The notes: generated by a model from the sequence alone, not told the origin. Shown: positions 28,528-37,530, counted from the first letter of the stretch. The stretch is DNA of 64,000 nucleotides from Pedosphaera parvula Ellin514 (GCF_000172555.1 NZ_ABOX02000004.1:186001-250000); one strand, 5' to 3'. Translations and numbers: made by a program.

Positions 28528-28541
28528 AAGGAACCTTTTCC

Positions 28542-29771
28542 ATGAATTCGAGAAAGAGTGAAATACATGTCCAACCTTCCGATCGCATTTCAGCCGCGAC
28601 AACCGTGTTAAAGGCGCTCAGCCTTGTGGCCATCATCGGATTGTTCGGCTGCCACAAGGAAGAAGAGAAAAAAGCGGCCGCGCCCCCGGCGCCGAGGGTA
28701 GATGGAGGCAAAATAATCATCCCCTCCGGCGCTCCGCAGAACAATTACATTTCCGTCCAGGAGGCCAACGCCAGAAAAGCGACGATCAGTCATCTTTCGG
28801 GCCGGCTCGTATGGAACGATGAAACGACGGTTCGCATTTTCTCTCCCGTCGCCGGACGTGTGGAAAGTGTAGTCGCCCATCTTGGACAAACAGTTTCATC
28901 CGGCGACACCCTGGCCAAGATGGCCTCGCCCGACTTCGGGCAGGCTCAGGCGGACCTGAGGAAAGCCTCAGGCGATTTGCAACTTGCTGAGCGCGCTTTA
29001 AGCCGGGTTCGTGACTTAAATAATCATGGGGCAGCTCCCACCAAGGATGTGGAATCGGCGGAAGCGGACCATACCCGCGCCCTGTCGGAAAAAGATCGTT
29101 GCCAGGCCAGGATGACGTTGTACGGCGGCACGGACAAAGCCATCGATCAAATGTATCCGCTGGTGAGTCCGCTTCCCGGGGTAGTCGTCGAAAAAAACAT
29201 CAATCCCGGACAGGAAGTGAGGCCGGACCAGATGCTTGCCAATGCGCCGCAGCTTTTTGCTCCGCTGTTCGTGGTGAGCGATCCCGGCAAGCTTTGGGTG
29301 GTATTGGACGTGACAGAACTGGATGTGGCGTGTCTGAAACCTGGTGCGCCACTGAGGATCACCAGCCGTGCGTTTCCGGACAAGACTTTTGACGGTCGCA
29401 TCATCGGCATCGGCAATTCGCTGGACCCAACCACGCGCACCGTTAAGGTCCAGGCGGAAGTGGAAAATCCTGACAAACTTCTCCGGGCAGAAATGTACGT
29501 CACTGTTGATGCCGTGTCCGCGGTCGAGGTCGCTGAGAATCAGGATTCGGGAGCGGACATTTCCTCCAAGGCCGTTTTCTTGAAAGACAACCAGCACTAC
29601 GTTTTCGTGGAAGCTGCTCCCGGACAATACGAGCGGAAGGTCGTCCAGGTGGGCTCGGAAAGCGATGGCAAGGTTCTCATCATACAAGGCATTCACGTGG
29701 GGGAAAAAGTGGTCACTGAAGGTTGCCTGCTCCTCCAATCCTTAATCGAATCGTCAGATACCAAGTCATGA
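28542..29771 (+). CDS. Periplasmic adaptor (membrane fusion) lipoprotein, CusB/CzcB type
   Basis: A 409-residue RND adaptor. The signal ends in a lipobox (IIGLFGC, C37), so it is probably anchored to the inner membrane by lipid. The order is beta-barrel/lipoyl half (VRIFSPVAGRVESVVAHLGQTV, SGDTLAKM), alpha-hairpin (about 120-190), second lipoyl half (LVSPLPGVVVEKNINPGQEV), and barrel domain (FPDKTFDGRIIGIGNSLDPTTRTVKV). The start is set by 'aaagg' ten bases before the ATG. Earlier in-frame ATGs are inside the TolC gene. The N-terminal His/Met-rich metal-chaperone region of CusB is absent. The stop overlaps the pump ATG. Confidence 0.93.
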   Translation: MNSRKSEIHVQPSDRISAATTVLKALSLVAIIGLFGCHKEEEKKAAAPPAPRVDGGKIIIPSGAPQNNYISVQEANARKATISHLSGRLVWNDETTVRIFSPVAGRVESVVAHLGQTVSSGDTLAKMASPDFGQAQADLRKASGDLQLAERALSRVRDLNNHGAAPTKDVESAEADHTRALSEKDRCQARMTLYGGTDKAIDQMYPLVSPLPGVVVEKNINPGQEVRPDQMLANAPQLFAPLFVVSDPGKLWVVLDVTELDVACLKPGAPLRITSRAFPDKTFDGRIIGIGNSLDPTTRTVKVQAEVENPDKLLRAEMYVTVDAVSAVEVAENQDSGADISSKAVFLKDNQHYVFVEAAPGQYERKVVQVGSESDGKVLIIQGIHVGEKVVTEGCLLLQSLIESSDTKS

Positions 29772-32700
29772 TCGGCAAGCTCACCTCCTATGCCCTGCGT
29801 CACAGGGCCATTGTTTTCGCTTTGTTGGTGATTTTCACTCTCGCAGGCATCTCGGCGTTCCGACGATTGCCGGTGGAGGCCTACCCTGATGTCACGAACG
29901 TACAGGTACAAATCATCACGCTATTTCCCGGCCATGCAGCCGAAGAAGTGGAACGGCTGGTAACGATACCGGTCGAGAACGAAATGAACGGCATACCGAA
30001 GCGTGCCTCCATGCGTTCCATTTCACTCTTCGGACTTTCGGTGGTGACCATTGTTTTCCAAGATGATGCCAGCGGTGATTATGTTCGGAACCAGGCTTTT
30101 CAACACCTCTCAGCGGTGACCCTGCCATCGGGAGCGCTGGCAAGTCTTTCTCCCGACGCCACCCCGGTCGGTGAGATTTATCGCTACACACTGCATTGCA
30201 AGGACGGGAGCATGCCGCCGGTCGAACTAAAGGCGCTGGAGGATTGGGTGGTGGAGCGAAAGCTCAGGACCGTGGCGGGCGTTGTGGATGTGGTCGGCTT
30301 TGGTGGCCCGACCAAACAATATCAGGTGTTGATCGACCCGACGAAACTCAAGTCCTATAATATTTCCTTAAAGCAGGTTTTCGATGCGCTTTCCAACGGC
30401 AATAAGAACGCCGGCGGTTCCTATATCGAACATGGTCCGGAGATGTACGTTGTTCGCGGTCTGGGTTTCGTGCGGGACACGCAGGATATCGCCGCCATCG
30501 CCGTGGACACACGCAATGGCGTTCCGATCAGGATCAAGGACGTAGGCAGCGTGACCATTGGCGAGCAACTGCGGCTCGGGCGCGTGGGCAAGGGGATGCC
30601 AAAGGAAGATCAGGATGATGTGGTCCAGGGAATCGTGCTGCTTCGCAAAGGCGAAAATGCTCTCGAGGTGCTGCAACGAATTCGGGCGAAGGCGGATGAA
30701 ATTAATGAACATGACCTGCCGGCCGGCGTTCAGCTTATTCCCCATTATGATCGTACCGACCTGATCAACCGCACCCTCCACACGGTGCGGAAAAACATGA
30801 TGGAAGGCATCGGCCTCGTGCTGCTGGTGCTCATTCTTTTCCTCGGGCTGGGCAATTTCCGCTCGGCCCTGGTGGTGGCCCTGGTGGTGCCACTGTCGTT
30901 GCTGGGAGCTTTTCTGCTGCTGGATCTGCGCGGAATTCCCGCCAACCTTATTTCGATGGGGGCAATTGATTTTGGTATCATCGTGGATTCCGCGGTGGTG
31001 GTTATTGAAAATCTGCTCCGGCTGCTAGAGGAGAAAAAAGGAAAGGTTCGTTCGCTGCCTGACACCATTGTGGAAGCAGTTTCCCAGATGGGACGGCCCA
31101 TCCTCTTCTCCAAGGCGATTCTGTTAACCGCGTTCATACCACTTTACACCTTGCAACGCGTTGAGGGAAAAATTTTCAAGCCGATGGCGCTGACTCTCAC
31201 TTTCGCCTTGATCGCGGGAACCATTCTGGCTCTCACCGTCGTTCCCATGTTGGCCAGCTTGGCGGTGAAAAATAAAATCGCCGAGCACGAATCCTGGGTG
31301 GTGCGCGGTCTGCTCCGGATCTATCGTCCGATTCTCGACTGGGCGTTGGGAGCACGTTATTGGGTGATCGGTGGAGCGGTGGCCTGCCTCGTTTTGGCTG
31401 GACTTACCCTGCCATTCATTGGCTCGGAATTTCTTCCCAAGCTCGATGAAGGCTCTCTCTGGGTTCGCGGCTTCATGCCGGAAACCATTGCCCCAACCGA
31501 TGCCTCGAAACTGGTGCAGAAGGTGCGAACCATTCTGGCGTCTTTTCCGGAAGTTAAAACCGTCGTCAGCCAGTTGGGACGCCCGGATGACGGCACTGAC
31601 GTCAACGGCTTTGATATCGTGGAATGCGCGGTGGATCTGAAACCGCGATCGGAGTGGACAACGGCCAAAACCAGGGAAGACCTTGCCGAAGCGATGAACC
31701 GGAAGCTTTCGGAGATTCCCGGGATGCAATTCCAATTCAGCCAGATGATTGAAGATAATGTTAATGAGGCAATTTCGGGAATTAAGAGCGAATTGAGCGT
31801 CAAAATATTTGGTGAAAACCCGGATCAACTCCAAGCTCTTGCCAATAAGATTGCTGACGTCATCCGCAAGGTTCCGGGAGCAACGGATGTAGGCACGGAT
31901 GAATTGCTTGGCCAGCCACAGGTTCAGATCAGCATCGATCGTGGAGCCATTGCTCGCGCCGGACTTTCCATCTCAGACGTTCAATCCGTCGTCGAGACAT
32001 CCCTGGGCGGCACTGTGGCCACTCAAATTCTGGAAGGCGAACGGGCTTTCGATCTGGTTGTGAAACTGGCACCGAAGGCGGTTTCGGATTTAAATGCCAT
32101 CCGGCACATCCCCGTGTTTGGTTCCAATGGTGAACGGTTGACTCTGGGTGCGCTCACCTCGGTGGATGTGCGCCCCGGTTTTGCCCGCATCTTCCGCGAG
32201 GAAAATGCGCGCCGGATAGCCGTGAAACTGTCGGTGCGTGGCCGTGATCTTGGTTCCCTGGTTGCCGAAGCGCAGAAAAAGGTTTCGGAAGCCGTCCTCA
32301 TGCCCAAAGGATACCGGATGGAGTGGACGGGTTCGTTTGAAAATCAGCAACGCGCTGTGAAGCGGCTTGAAATCATCGTGCCGATCACCCTCGTCGCTAT
32401 TTTCTTTCTGCTCTTCACTGCCTTCGATTCCAGCAAACTGGCGATCTTGATTCTATTGAATGTTCCATTTGCGGCAGTGGGGGGAATTCTGGCTTTGCCG
32501 CTGGCCGGGCTTTCGCTTTCGGTGTCTGCGCTCGTTGGATTCATTGCCCTGTTTGGGGTCTCGGTTCAGAACGGAGTTCTGCTCGTGGAACGGATTCGGG
32601 AGCTTCGTTGGGAAGGCAGGCCCATGATGGATGCCGTCCGGGAAGGCGCTATTTCACGCGTGCGACCGGTGGTAATGACGGCTGCAATGGCCGCGCTGGG

Positions 32701-32863
32701 CCTATTACCGGCGGCACTGTCTCATGCCGTGGGGGCCGAAACATCCCGTCCGTTTGCAGTGGTCATTATCGGCGGCCTGATTACGGCAACTCTGCTCACA
32801 CTGCTGCTTTTACCCATTCTTTATCCGCTTTTTGAAACCGAGAAAGTCAAAGAAGGGGCTTGA
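29768..32863 (+). CDS. czcA: Heavy-metal RND efflux pump (CzcA/CusA family)
   Basis: The inner-membrane proton-driven pump of the HME-RND family, 1031 residues, twelve membrane helices with two large periplasmic loops. The proton-relay motif of helix 4 reads DFGIIVDSAVVVIEN, giving D401, D407 and E414. Two aspartates plus glutamate is the pattern of the divalent-cation pump CzcA (Co/Zn/Cd). The copper/silver pump CusA lacks the first aspartate. Other family stretches are LRTVAGVVDVVGFGG, PRSEWTTAKTREDL and GLLPAALSHAVGAETSRP. The start overlaps the adaptor stop (ATGA). Zinc, cobalt or cadmium export is therefore favoured, but the final metal is inferred. Confidence 0.95.
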   Translation: MIGKLTSYALRHRAIVFALLVIFTLAGISAFRRLPVEAYPDVTNVQVQIITLFPGHAAEEVERLVTIPVENEMNGIPKRASMRSISLFGLSVVTIVFQDDASGDYVRNQAFQHLSAVTLPSGALASLSPDATPVGEIYRYTLHCKDGSMPPVELKALEDWVVERKLRTVAGVVDVVGFGGPTKQYQVLIDPTKLKSYNISLKQVFDALSNGNKNAGGSYIEHGPEMYVVRGLGFVRDTQDIAAIAVDTRNGVPIRIKDVGSVTIGEQLRLGRVGKGMPKEDQDDVVQGIVLLRKGENALEVLQRIRAKADEINEHDLPAGVQLIPHYDRTDLINRTLHTVRKNMMEGIGLVLLVLILFLGLGNFRSALVVALVVPLSLLGAFLLLDLRGIPANLISMGAIDFGIIVDSAVVVIENLLRLLEEKKGKVRSLPDTIVEAVSQMGRPILFSKAILLTAFIPLYTLQRVEGKIFKPMALTLTFALIAGTILALTVVPMLASLAVKNKIAEHESWVVRGLLRIYRPILDWALGARYWVIGGAVACLVLAGLTLPFIGSEFLPKLDEGSLWVRGFMPETIAPTDASKLVQKVRTILASFPEVKTVVSQLGRPDDGTDVNGFDIVECAVDLKPRSEWTTAKTREDLAEAMNRKLSEIPGMQFQFSQMIEDNVNEAISGIKSELSVKIFGENPDQLQALANKIADVIRKVPGATDVGTDELLGQPQVQISIDRGAIARAGLSISDVQSVVETSLGGTVATQILEGERAFDLVVKLAPKAVSDLNAIRHIPVFGSNGERLTLGALTSVDVRPGFARIFREENARRIAVKLSVRGRDLGSLVAEAQKKVSEAVLMPKGYRMEWTGSFENQQRAVKRLEIIVPITLVAIFFLLFTAFDSSKLAILILLNVPFAAVGGILALPLAGLSLSVSALVGFIALFGVSVQNGVLLVERIRELRWEGRPMMDAVREGAISRVRPVVMTAAMAALGLLPAALSHAVGAETSRPFAVVIIGGLITATLLTLLLLPILYPLFETEKVKEGA

Positions 32864-32872
32864 GATTGTTCC

Positions 32873-33028
32873 ATGATTGAAAAATATGAGTTCTGCGGCG
32901 GGCAAGAGATGGAGAAAGTCGCAATCAATCTGAGAAGTCTGATTTCCGAAAAGGGAGATCTCCCTGTCCGTAAGGATGGGGTTGGAAAGGAGCCTCCTGC
33001 TCCTTTGCATGGGTACGGCCAGTCCTGA
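32873..33028 (+). CDS. 51-aa small protein gene at the end of the efflux operon (copy B)
   Basis: An ATG frame of 51 codons starting 9 bases after the pump stop, hence within the same transcript. The peptide is hydrophilic (starts MIEKYEFCGGQEMEKVAINL), has one Cys, and ends P-P-A-P-L-H-G-Y-G-Q-S. The ending and the surrounding DNA match copy A at 20249-20332. The TGA lies in the loop of the terminator at 33017-33046. Composition looks coding (balanced, no long hydrophobic or Ser/Arg bias). No clear Shine-Dalgarno sequence, though coupling to the pump gene could serve. No family recognised. Confidence 0.55.
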   Translation: MIEKYEFCGGQEMEKVAINLRSLISEKGDLPVRKDGVGKEPPAPLHGYGQS

Positions 33029-33046
33029 GTGGGATTGGCCTTTTTT
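33017..33046 (+). terminator. Terminator of conserved element, copy B
   Basis: Stem GGCCAGTCC / GGATTGGCC (one G-U pair), loop TGAGTG, followed by six T. A helix GGAGC (32989-32993) with GCTCC (32999-33003) precedes it. It ends the efflux operon, 111 bases before the glycosyltransferase start. Confidence 0.87.
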
Positions 33047-33156
33047 CGCCGGGCAAACACGTCGAGTATGGGGTGTGTGTTGGCGAGAAGTAAATGGGGT
33101 GAATATGCGCTGGTTGTGGGTTGGAAGTTGTGCTAAATCTTGAGTTGCTTCAAAAG

Positions 33157-34365
33157 ATGAAACTCTTATTTGTCCATGAACGATTCGGCGCAATGGCAGG
33201 GGCCGAGGTGAATGCGTTCCTCACGGCTTCGGAGTTAAAGAGCCGAGGGCATACGGTGGGTATTATTCATGGCGCAGGGACGGGGAAGAACGAGGCCGGT
33301 TGGCGGGAAACTTTTTCGGCCTGTTTTCCACTCCAGAACGGAGACAGCGCCAGGATCGTCGGGGGAGCCCTGAAGGAGTTTCAGCCGGATGCGGTTTACG
33401 TGCATAAGATGGCGGACCTGGGGGTGATTGAGGCCCTGGTGAAATCGAGGTATCCACTGGTGAGAATGGTGCATGATCATGATATTTACTGCATGCGGAG
33501 TTATAAGTACAACCCGCTTAATCGCAACATCTGCACGCGCCCGACGTCGCCTTTTTGTATTTTTCCTTGCGGTGCAGCGGTGTCGCGAAACCGTGATGGT
33601 GGTCTGCCGGTCAAGTGGGTGAGCTACCTGGATAAGCGCAAGGAGATCCGACTGAACCGGAGGTTCCATCGGATGGTGGTGGCGACGCATTACATGAAAG
33701 AGGAGCTGGTGCGAAACCGTTTTGACCAGCGATTGATTGAAATCCATGCGCCGGTGCCAAAGACGATTGAGAGCGGGTTGCGGGCATCGTTTAGTGATCG
33801 CAATTTGATACTGTATTCGGGACAACTCATTCGCGGGAAAGGGGTGGATGTGTTGCTGGAGGCTTTGGCGGAATTAAAGATGCCTTTTCAATGCATTATC
33901 CTCGGTGAAGGGAGCCACCGGCCGTTTTGTGAAGACTTAAGCCGTCGTCTTGGATTGAGCGATCGGGTGCAATTCAAAGGTTTTGTGCCGCAAGATGAAC
34001 TGAAGAGTTTTTATGTCGATGCGAGTCTGACGGTGATGAGCTCAGTGTGGCCGGAACCGTTCGGCGCGGCGGGGCTTGAAGGGATGAGATATGGATTGCC
34101 AGTGGTGGCATTCGATGCGGGTGGGATCAAGGAATGGCTGTTGGATGGTTACAATGGTTATTTGGTGCCGTGGATGGATCGGCCGCAATTCACCGCACGG
34201 GTTAAACAGCTTTTGCAGGACAAGGATTTGGCACGGCACCAGGGCGAACGTGGCCGCATGATGGTGCGCGATAAATTTAATTTTGCCCAATATATACAGA
34301 ATTTGGAAACGATGTTTGCAAAGGTGGTTTCAGAAACACAATCGAGACCAGCACATGAAACCTAA
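33157..34365 (+). CDS. GT4 family glycosyltransferase
   Basis: A 402-residue retaining GT-B glycosyltransferase of family 4. The N-terminal half has LLFVHERFGAMAGAEVNAF and YPLVRMVHDHDIYCMRSYKY. The C-terminal donor-binding half has LILYSGQLIRGKGVDVLLEAL, DRVQFKGFVP and the E-x7-E motif (PEPFGAAGLEGMRYGLPVVA). It is cytoplasmic, probably acting on a lipid-linked or sugar acceptor for exopolysaccharide or lipopolysaccharide. The start is the ATG giving MKLLFVHERFG; an upstream in-frame start adds 12 unlikely residues. It overlaps the next gene by 11 bases. Confidence 0.9.
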   Translation: MKLLFVHERFGAMAGAEVNAFLTASELKSRGHTVGIIHGAGTGKNEAGWRETFSACFPLQNGDSARIVGGALKEFQPDAVYVHKMADLGVIEALVKSRYPLVRMVHDHDIYCMRSYKYNPLNRNICTRPTSPFCIFPCGAAVSRNRDGGLPVKWVSYLDKRKEIRLNRRFHRMVVATHYMKEELVRNRFDQRLIEIHAPVPKTIESGLRASFSDRNLILYSGQLIRGKGVDVLLEALAELKMPFQCIILGEGSHRPFCEDLSRRLGLSDRVQFKGFVPQDELKSFYVDASLTVMSSVWPEPFGAAGLEGMRYGLPVVAFDAGGIKEWLLDGYNGYLVPWMDRPQFTARVKQLLQDKDLARHQGERGRMMVRDKFNFAQYIQNLETMFAKVVSETQSRPAHET

Positions 34366-34981
34366 ACACGTCTCCCCCCTGCTGGTTGCCATTGTCGGGG
34401 GCAGCGGCGCTGGCAAAAGCTGGCTGGCTGACCAATTACAAAAGCTGCTTGGAGACAAAGCAGGCAGAATCAGCCAGGATGACTTTTATCGTGACCGGTC
34501 CCATTTGCCACCGGGACGACGCGCATTGGTTAATTTCGATCACCCGCGTGCAATTGATTGGGCAGCTCTGGAAGCAGCGTTGAAGGATTGTCTGGCAGGA
34601 AAACCAACCTGGCTGCCTCAATACGATTTCGCAACGCATTCGCGGCTGCCAAAATGTATTCTGTTTAAACCCAAGCCGGTCATAATCCTGGACGGCCTGT
34701 GGTTGCTGCGGCGCCCCTCGTTGCGACGGTTATTTCAGGTCAGGATTTTCATTGATTGCCCGACGAAGCTTCGTTTGCACCGGCGCTTGGGTCGGGATTT
34801 GCTAATACGTGGGCGCGATCAATCGTCGGTTCAGAATCAGTTTTGGAAGATGGTGGAACCGATGAATGCGCTATACGTAGCACCGCAGTCGAAATGGGCC
34901 CACATTCTGCTGGATACGCCTTTCAGCAAGTCTGAGGTGCGTCGTTTAGCTGGCGAGTTGCTGGCGCAAGTAAAAAGCTAA
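34355..34981 (+). CDS. Uridine-kinase-like P-loop kinase
   Basis: A 208-residue NTPase of the uridine kinase / phosphoribulokinase superfamily. Walker A is VGGSGAGKS (14-22). There is a QDDFYRDRSHLPPGRR substrate-loop stretch, and a Walker-B-like strand VIILDGLWLL. The fold phosphorylates nucleosides or small metabolites with ATP. True Udk proteins end differently, so the substrate may not be uridine. It overlaps the GT4 gene by 11 bases and is followed by debris of two sugar-pathway genes. Confidence 0.82.
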   Translation: MKPKHVSPLLVAIVGGSGAGKSWLADQLQKLLGDKAGRISQDDFYRDRSHLPPGRRALVNFDHPRAIDWAALEAALKDCLAGKPTWLPQYDFATHSRLPKCILFKPKPVIILDGLWLLRRPSLRRLFQVRIFIDCPTKLRLHRRLGRDLLIRGRDQSSVQNQFWKMVEPMNALYVAPQSKWAHILLDTPFSKSEVRRLAGELLAQVKS

Positions 34982-34992
34982 CCGGGCAGTAG

Positions 34993-35130
34993 ATGACAGA
35001 GGATATTGATTTTTCGGGACAAGTTCAGTTGGACGTCCAATACATTGAAAGCCGCAGCTTAGGTTGTGACTTAAAGATATTGGTCACGACCGTGCCAGCA
35101 GTTTTGTTCAGGAAGGAAGCTTACTCATGA
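34993..35130 (+). pseudogene. 3' fragment of a bacterial sugar transferase gene (WcaJ/WbaP type)
   Basis: A 45-codon frame directly after an in-frame TAG. From about residue 4 the peptide (DIDFSGQVQLDVQYIESRS, then LKILVTTVPAVLF) matches the extreme C-terminus of polyprenyl-phosphate sugar-1-phosphate transferases, whose family end reads like 'D-x-D-Y-I-E-x-W-S-L-x-x-D-L-K-I-L'. The catalytic region and membrane helix are missing. Its stop overlaps the ATG of the next fragment (ATGA), as in an intact operon. This is a truncated remnant. Confidence 0.65.
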
Positions 35131-35270
35131 AGGCATTACTCATTTGCCCGGCTGAACGGGAGTCAGTCCGATCGCTTGCTGAAACAGCGCCATTGGCGCA
35201 CCCTTTTGGCAGCCACCCAGAGTTCTCTGGCTACTCTCTTACAAGTAAGTCCCGCAACAGCTTCCGATAA
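35127..35270 (+). pseudogene. 5' fragment of a sugar nucleotidyltransferase-like gene
   Basis: A 47-codon frame with a strong Shine-Dalgarno sequence (aggaagg). The first 24 residues (MKALLICPAERESVRSLAET then APLA) look like the start of verrucomicrobial NDP-sugar pyrophosphorylase-like proteins. The remaining 23 residues match nothing and end early. With the preceding fragment it forms a piece of about 200 bases preserving an original gene junction. Confidence 0.5.
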
Positions 35271-35411
35271 GACCCGATGCATGTAACATTTGTAATTGGG
35301 ACAGCTTTGTGCTTTAAGTTAATGGGTAATTCAATCTAAAAGAATGCAGGTCTCAGTACAGAAGGTTTAACTGATGGTTTCGGGCCTCTCTCACAAAGCA
35401 AATGAGTTCTA

Positions 35412-35720
35412 ATGACTATGAAGATGCAAATCCAGGGCGAGACATTACGGATCACGGATATCAAAGAACTAGGCGCAGCCAATTCCAACGATTTTCGTGA
35501 TAAGGCGCGTGCCGCCTTGACCGAAGCTCAACGCAATATTGATATAGACCTTTCCCAGACCATGTTCCTGGATAGTTGCGGTCTGGGCACCCTGGTTTCT
35601 CTTCATAAAACAACCTGCAGCCGCAAAGGCATGATGCGCCTGCTCAATCCGACTCCTGGAGTTCAACAAATACTCGAACTTACGCGCATGCATCGCCTTT
35701 TCGAGATCGTGAAGAACTAA
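35412..35720 (+). CDS. STAS-domain anti-sigma factor antagonist
   Basis: A 102-residue STAS protein, the phosphorylatable switch of a partner-switching pathway. The conserved motif reads FLDSCGLGTLVSLHK, with S55 as the likely phospho-acceptor (D-S-x-G-L). In such systems the unphosphorylated STAS protein binds the anti-sigma kinase, and a PP2C phosphatase resets it. Here the next gene, 4 bases downstream, encodes kinase-like and PP2C domains in one chain, so substrate and enzymes are adjacent. It is preceded by a gene-free stretch of about 140 bases. Confidence 0.92.
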   Translation: MTMKMQIQGETLRITDIKELGAANSNDFRDKARAALTEAQRNIDIDLSQTMFLDSCGLGTLVSLHKTTCSRKGMMRLLNPTPGVQQILELTRMHRLFEIVKN

Positions 35721-35724
35721 TTCC

Positions 35725-37530
35725 ATGTCCGTGGTTTCCCCTGCCACATCCCGGCCTGTCACCCTGAGAATTACGCTGGCCTGCAACCTGGCCGAGGTTT
35801 GGCCAGCGGTACAGAATGTTCGTTCCTTCCTCAGTGAACAAGGTTGGGATGACAATTCCTTGATCGCCTTTGACCTCGCTCTTGTGGAAGGTTGCAACAA
35901 CGCAGTCAAATACGCAGATGACCGCGGGCGTGATCAGGCGATAATTATTGAAGCAATCTCCGAGGCGATGCAGGTCGAATTCCGGATTCACGATAATACC
36001 GCCGGTTTCGAGTGGCCTAAAAAGGCCGTGTTGCCTGATCCCGAAAGCGAAAGTGGGCGAGGGATTTATTTAATAACTTCACTCATGGATTACGTCGGAT
36101 ACTTCCGCGGCGTGGGTGAAAACATTCTCGTAATGAGGAAAGAACGAGCCCTCCAGGAACCCTCCTTCGCAACATCAAATCTGGAGACACTCGATCAGTT
36201 TACCAAAAAGATCGCGGAGAACGAACGGATGATTGCTGAAATGGTGGAGGAACTAAGCTCCTGCTACGAGAGTCTTTCGGCGATTTTTCGCTATAGCACA
36301 GAACAGGGCAAGACGGGCAACTTACGAGAATTCGCCCGCCAACTCCTGACTGATCTGCTGCAGATTGCGTCGGCAGAGTGGTTTATTCTGCGCCTGGTTC
36401 CCAAAGGAGAATCACGTCTTGCAGTATTTGCGGCTTCTGAACCGCTGCTTGAATTGGAACCACTTTTAATCCCTGCAACCGGGAATCCCCCCTATTCCAT
36501 GGAGGTGGATGCCGCCATGACGTGTCAGAGAGTATGGTTCAACTCAACGAATCCCGTGCCAGCGGATGGCCTGCTCCATAAATATAAGCCCGGCTCTGCT
36601 GGCCTGGTGCAGCCAATTCTGTTTGGGGGACAACTCATGGGTACGCTCACATTGGGCAGGACGCTTGCGCCAGTTTCCTGGCCTAATCAAAGCAGATTAA
36701 TATTCACTGCAGGGCAGACAAATGTGGTGAGCACGTTTGCAGATTTTCTGGCTATTCAGGTTGCCAATGCCCGCTTTCAAGAGGAGCAGTTCCACCGCCG
36801 GCTTGTTACTCACGAATTGGAGATTGCCAATAACATCCAAAGATCGCTTCTACCGACGACCTTACCGCAACTGCCAAGTTTTACTCTCGCGGCCTTCTGC
36901 CGGAGCGCGCATGAAGTTGGCGGTGATTTTTACGATGTTTTGAGGGTAAGCGATCATTCGGTGTTGCTGGTCATTGCTGACGTCATGGGCAAGGGAATAC
37001 CCGCAGCGATGTTTGCCGCCATCCTGCGTACGTTATTACGGGCAGTCCCTGAGTATAACAACCAGCCCGGAGCGCTGCTCACGCGTGTGAACCGCCTGCT
37101 CTACCCTGAGCTTTCAGCAGTGGATATGTTCATCACAGCGCAACTCGCCTTCGTTGATGCGCACGAGAGAAAAATGATAACAGCGAGCGCGGGTCATTGT
37201 CCTTTAGTTGTGGCCACGACGAAGGGAGTAACGACTTTTTCTCCGGAAGGAATGCCACTGGGGATTTTACCGGACACAATTTTTCAGGATGAGACCGTGG
37301 AACTGAGCGAGAAATGCCGCGTATTGCTTTACACAGACGGTTTGACCGAAGCTTTGAGTGCAAAAGGCGAATACTTCGGTCAACAACCTTTGCTGGACTG
37401 GTTGGAAGGGAGCACGAAAAACTTAAGTACAGCCGATCAGCTCAAGGAGGAATTGGCCCGGGAGTTGGAAAAATACCAGGCAAATACAACCTCGAACGAT
37501 GATCAAACTTTCATAATCATGGCGGGATAG
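35725..37530 (+). CDS. RsbW-like kinase / GAF / SpoIIE PP2C phosphatase fusion
   Basis: A 601-residue cytoplasmic signalling protein. Residues 12-140 are an anti-sigma-factor-type HATPase (N box ALVEGCNNAVKYA with N59, G1 IHDNTAGFEWP, G2 GRGIYLITSLMD). A helical linker (160-200) leads to a GAF-type domain (about 200-350). Residues 370-600 are a SpoIIE/RsbU PP2C phosphatase with metal-binding GGDFYDV, IADVMGKGIPAAMFAA, TASAGHCPL, LYTDGLTEA and NDDQTFIIM. Kinase and phosphatase of a partner-switch are normally separate. Here both are in one chain beside their likely STAS substrate. The GAF domain may sense the signal. Which activity dominates cannot be told. Confidence 0.93.
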   Translation: MSVVSPATSRPVTLRITLACNLAEVWPAVQNVRSFLSEQGWDDNSLIAFDLALVEGCNNAVKYADDRGRDQAIIIEAISEAMQVEFRIHDNTAGFEWPKKAVLPDPESESGRGIYLITSLMDYVGYFRGVGENILVMRKERALQEPSFATSNLETLDQFTKKIAENERMIAEMVEELSSCYESLSAIFRYSTEQGKTGNLREFARQLLTDLLQIASAEWFILRLVPKGESRLAVFAASEPLLELEPLLIPATGNPPYSMEVDAAMTCQRVWFNSTNPVPADGLLHKYKPGSAGLVQPILFGGQLMGTLTLGRTLAPVSWPNQSRLIFTAGQTNVVSTFADFLAIQVANARFQEEQFHRRLVTHELEIANNIQRSLLPTTLPQLPSFTLAAFCRSAHEVGGDFYDVLRVSDHSVLLVIADVMGKGIPAAMFAAILRTLLRAVPEYNNQPGALLTRVNRLLYPELSAVDMFITAQLAFVDAHERKMITASAGHCPLVVATTKGVTTFSPEGMPLGILPDTIFQDETVELSEKCRVLLYTDGLTEALSAKGEYFGQQPLLDWLEGSTKNLSTADQLKEELARELEKYQANTTSNDDQTFIIMAG

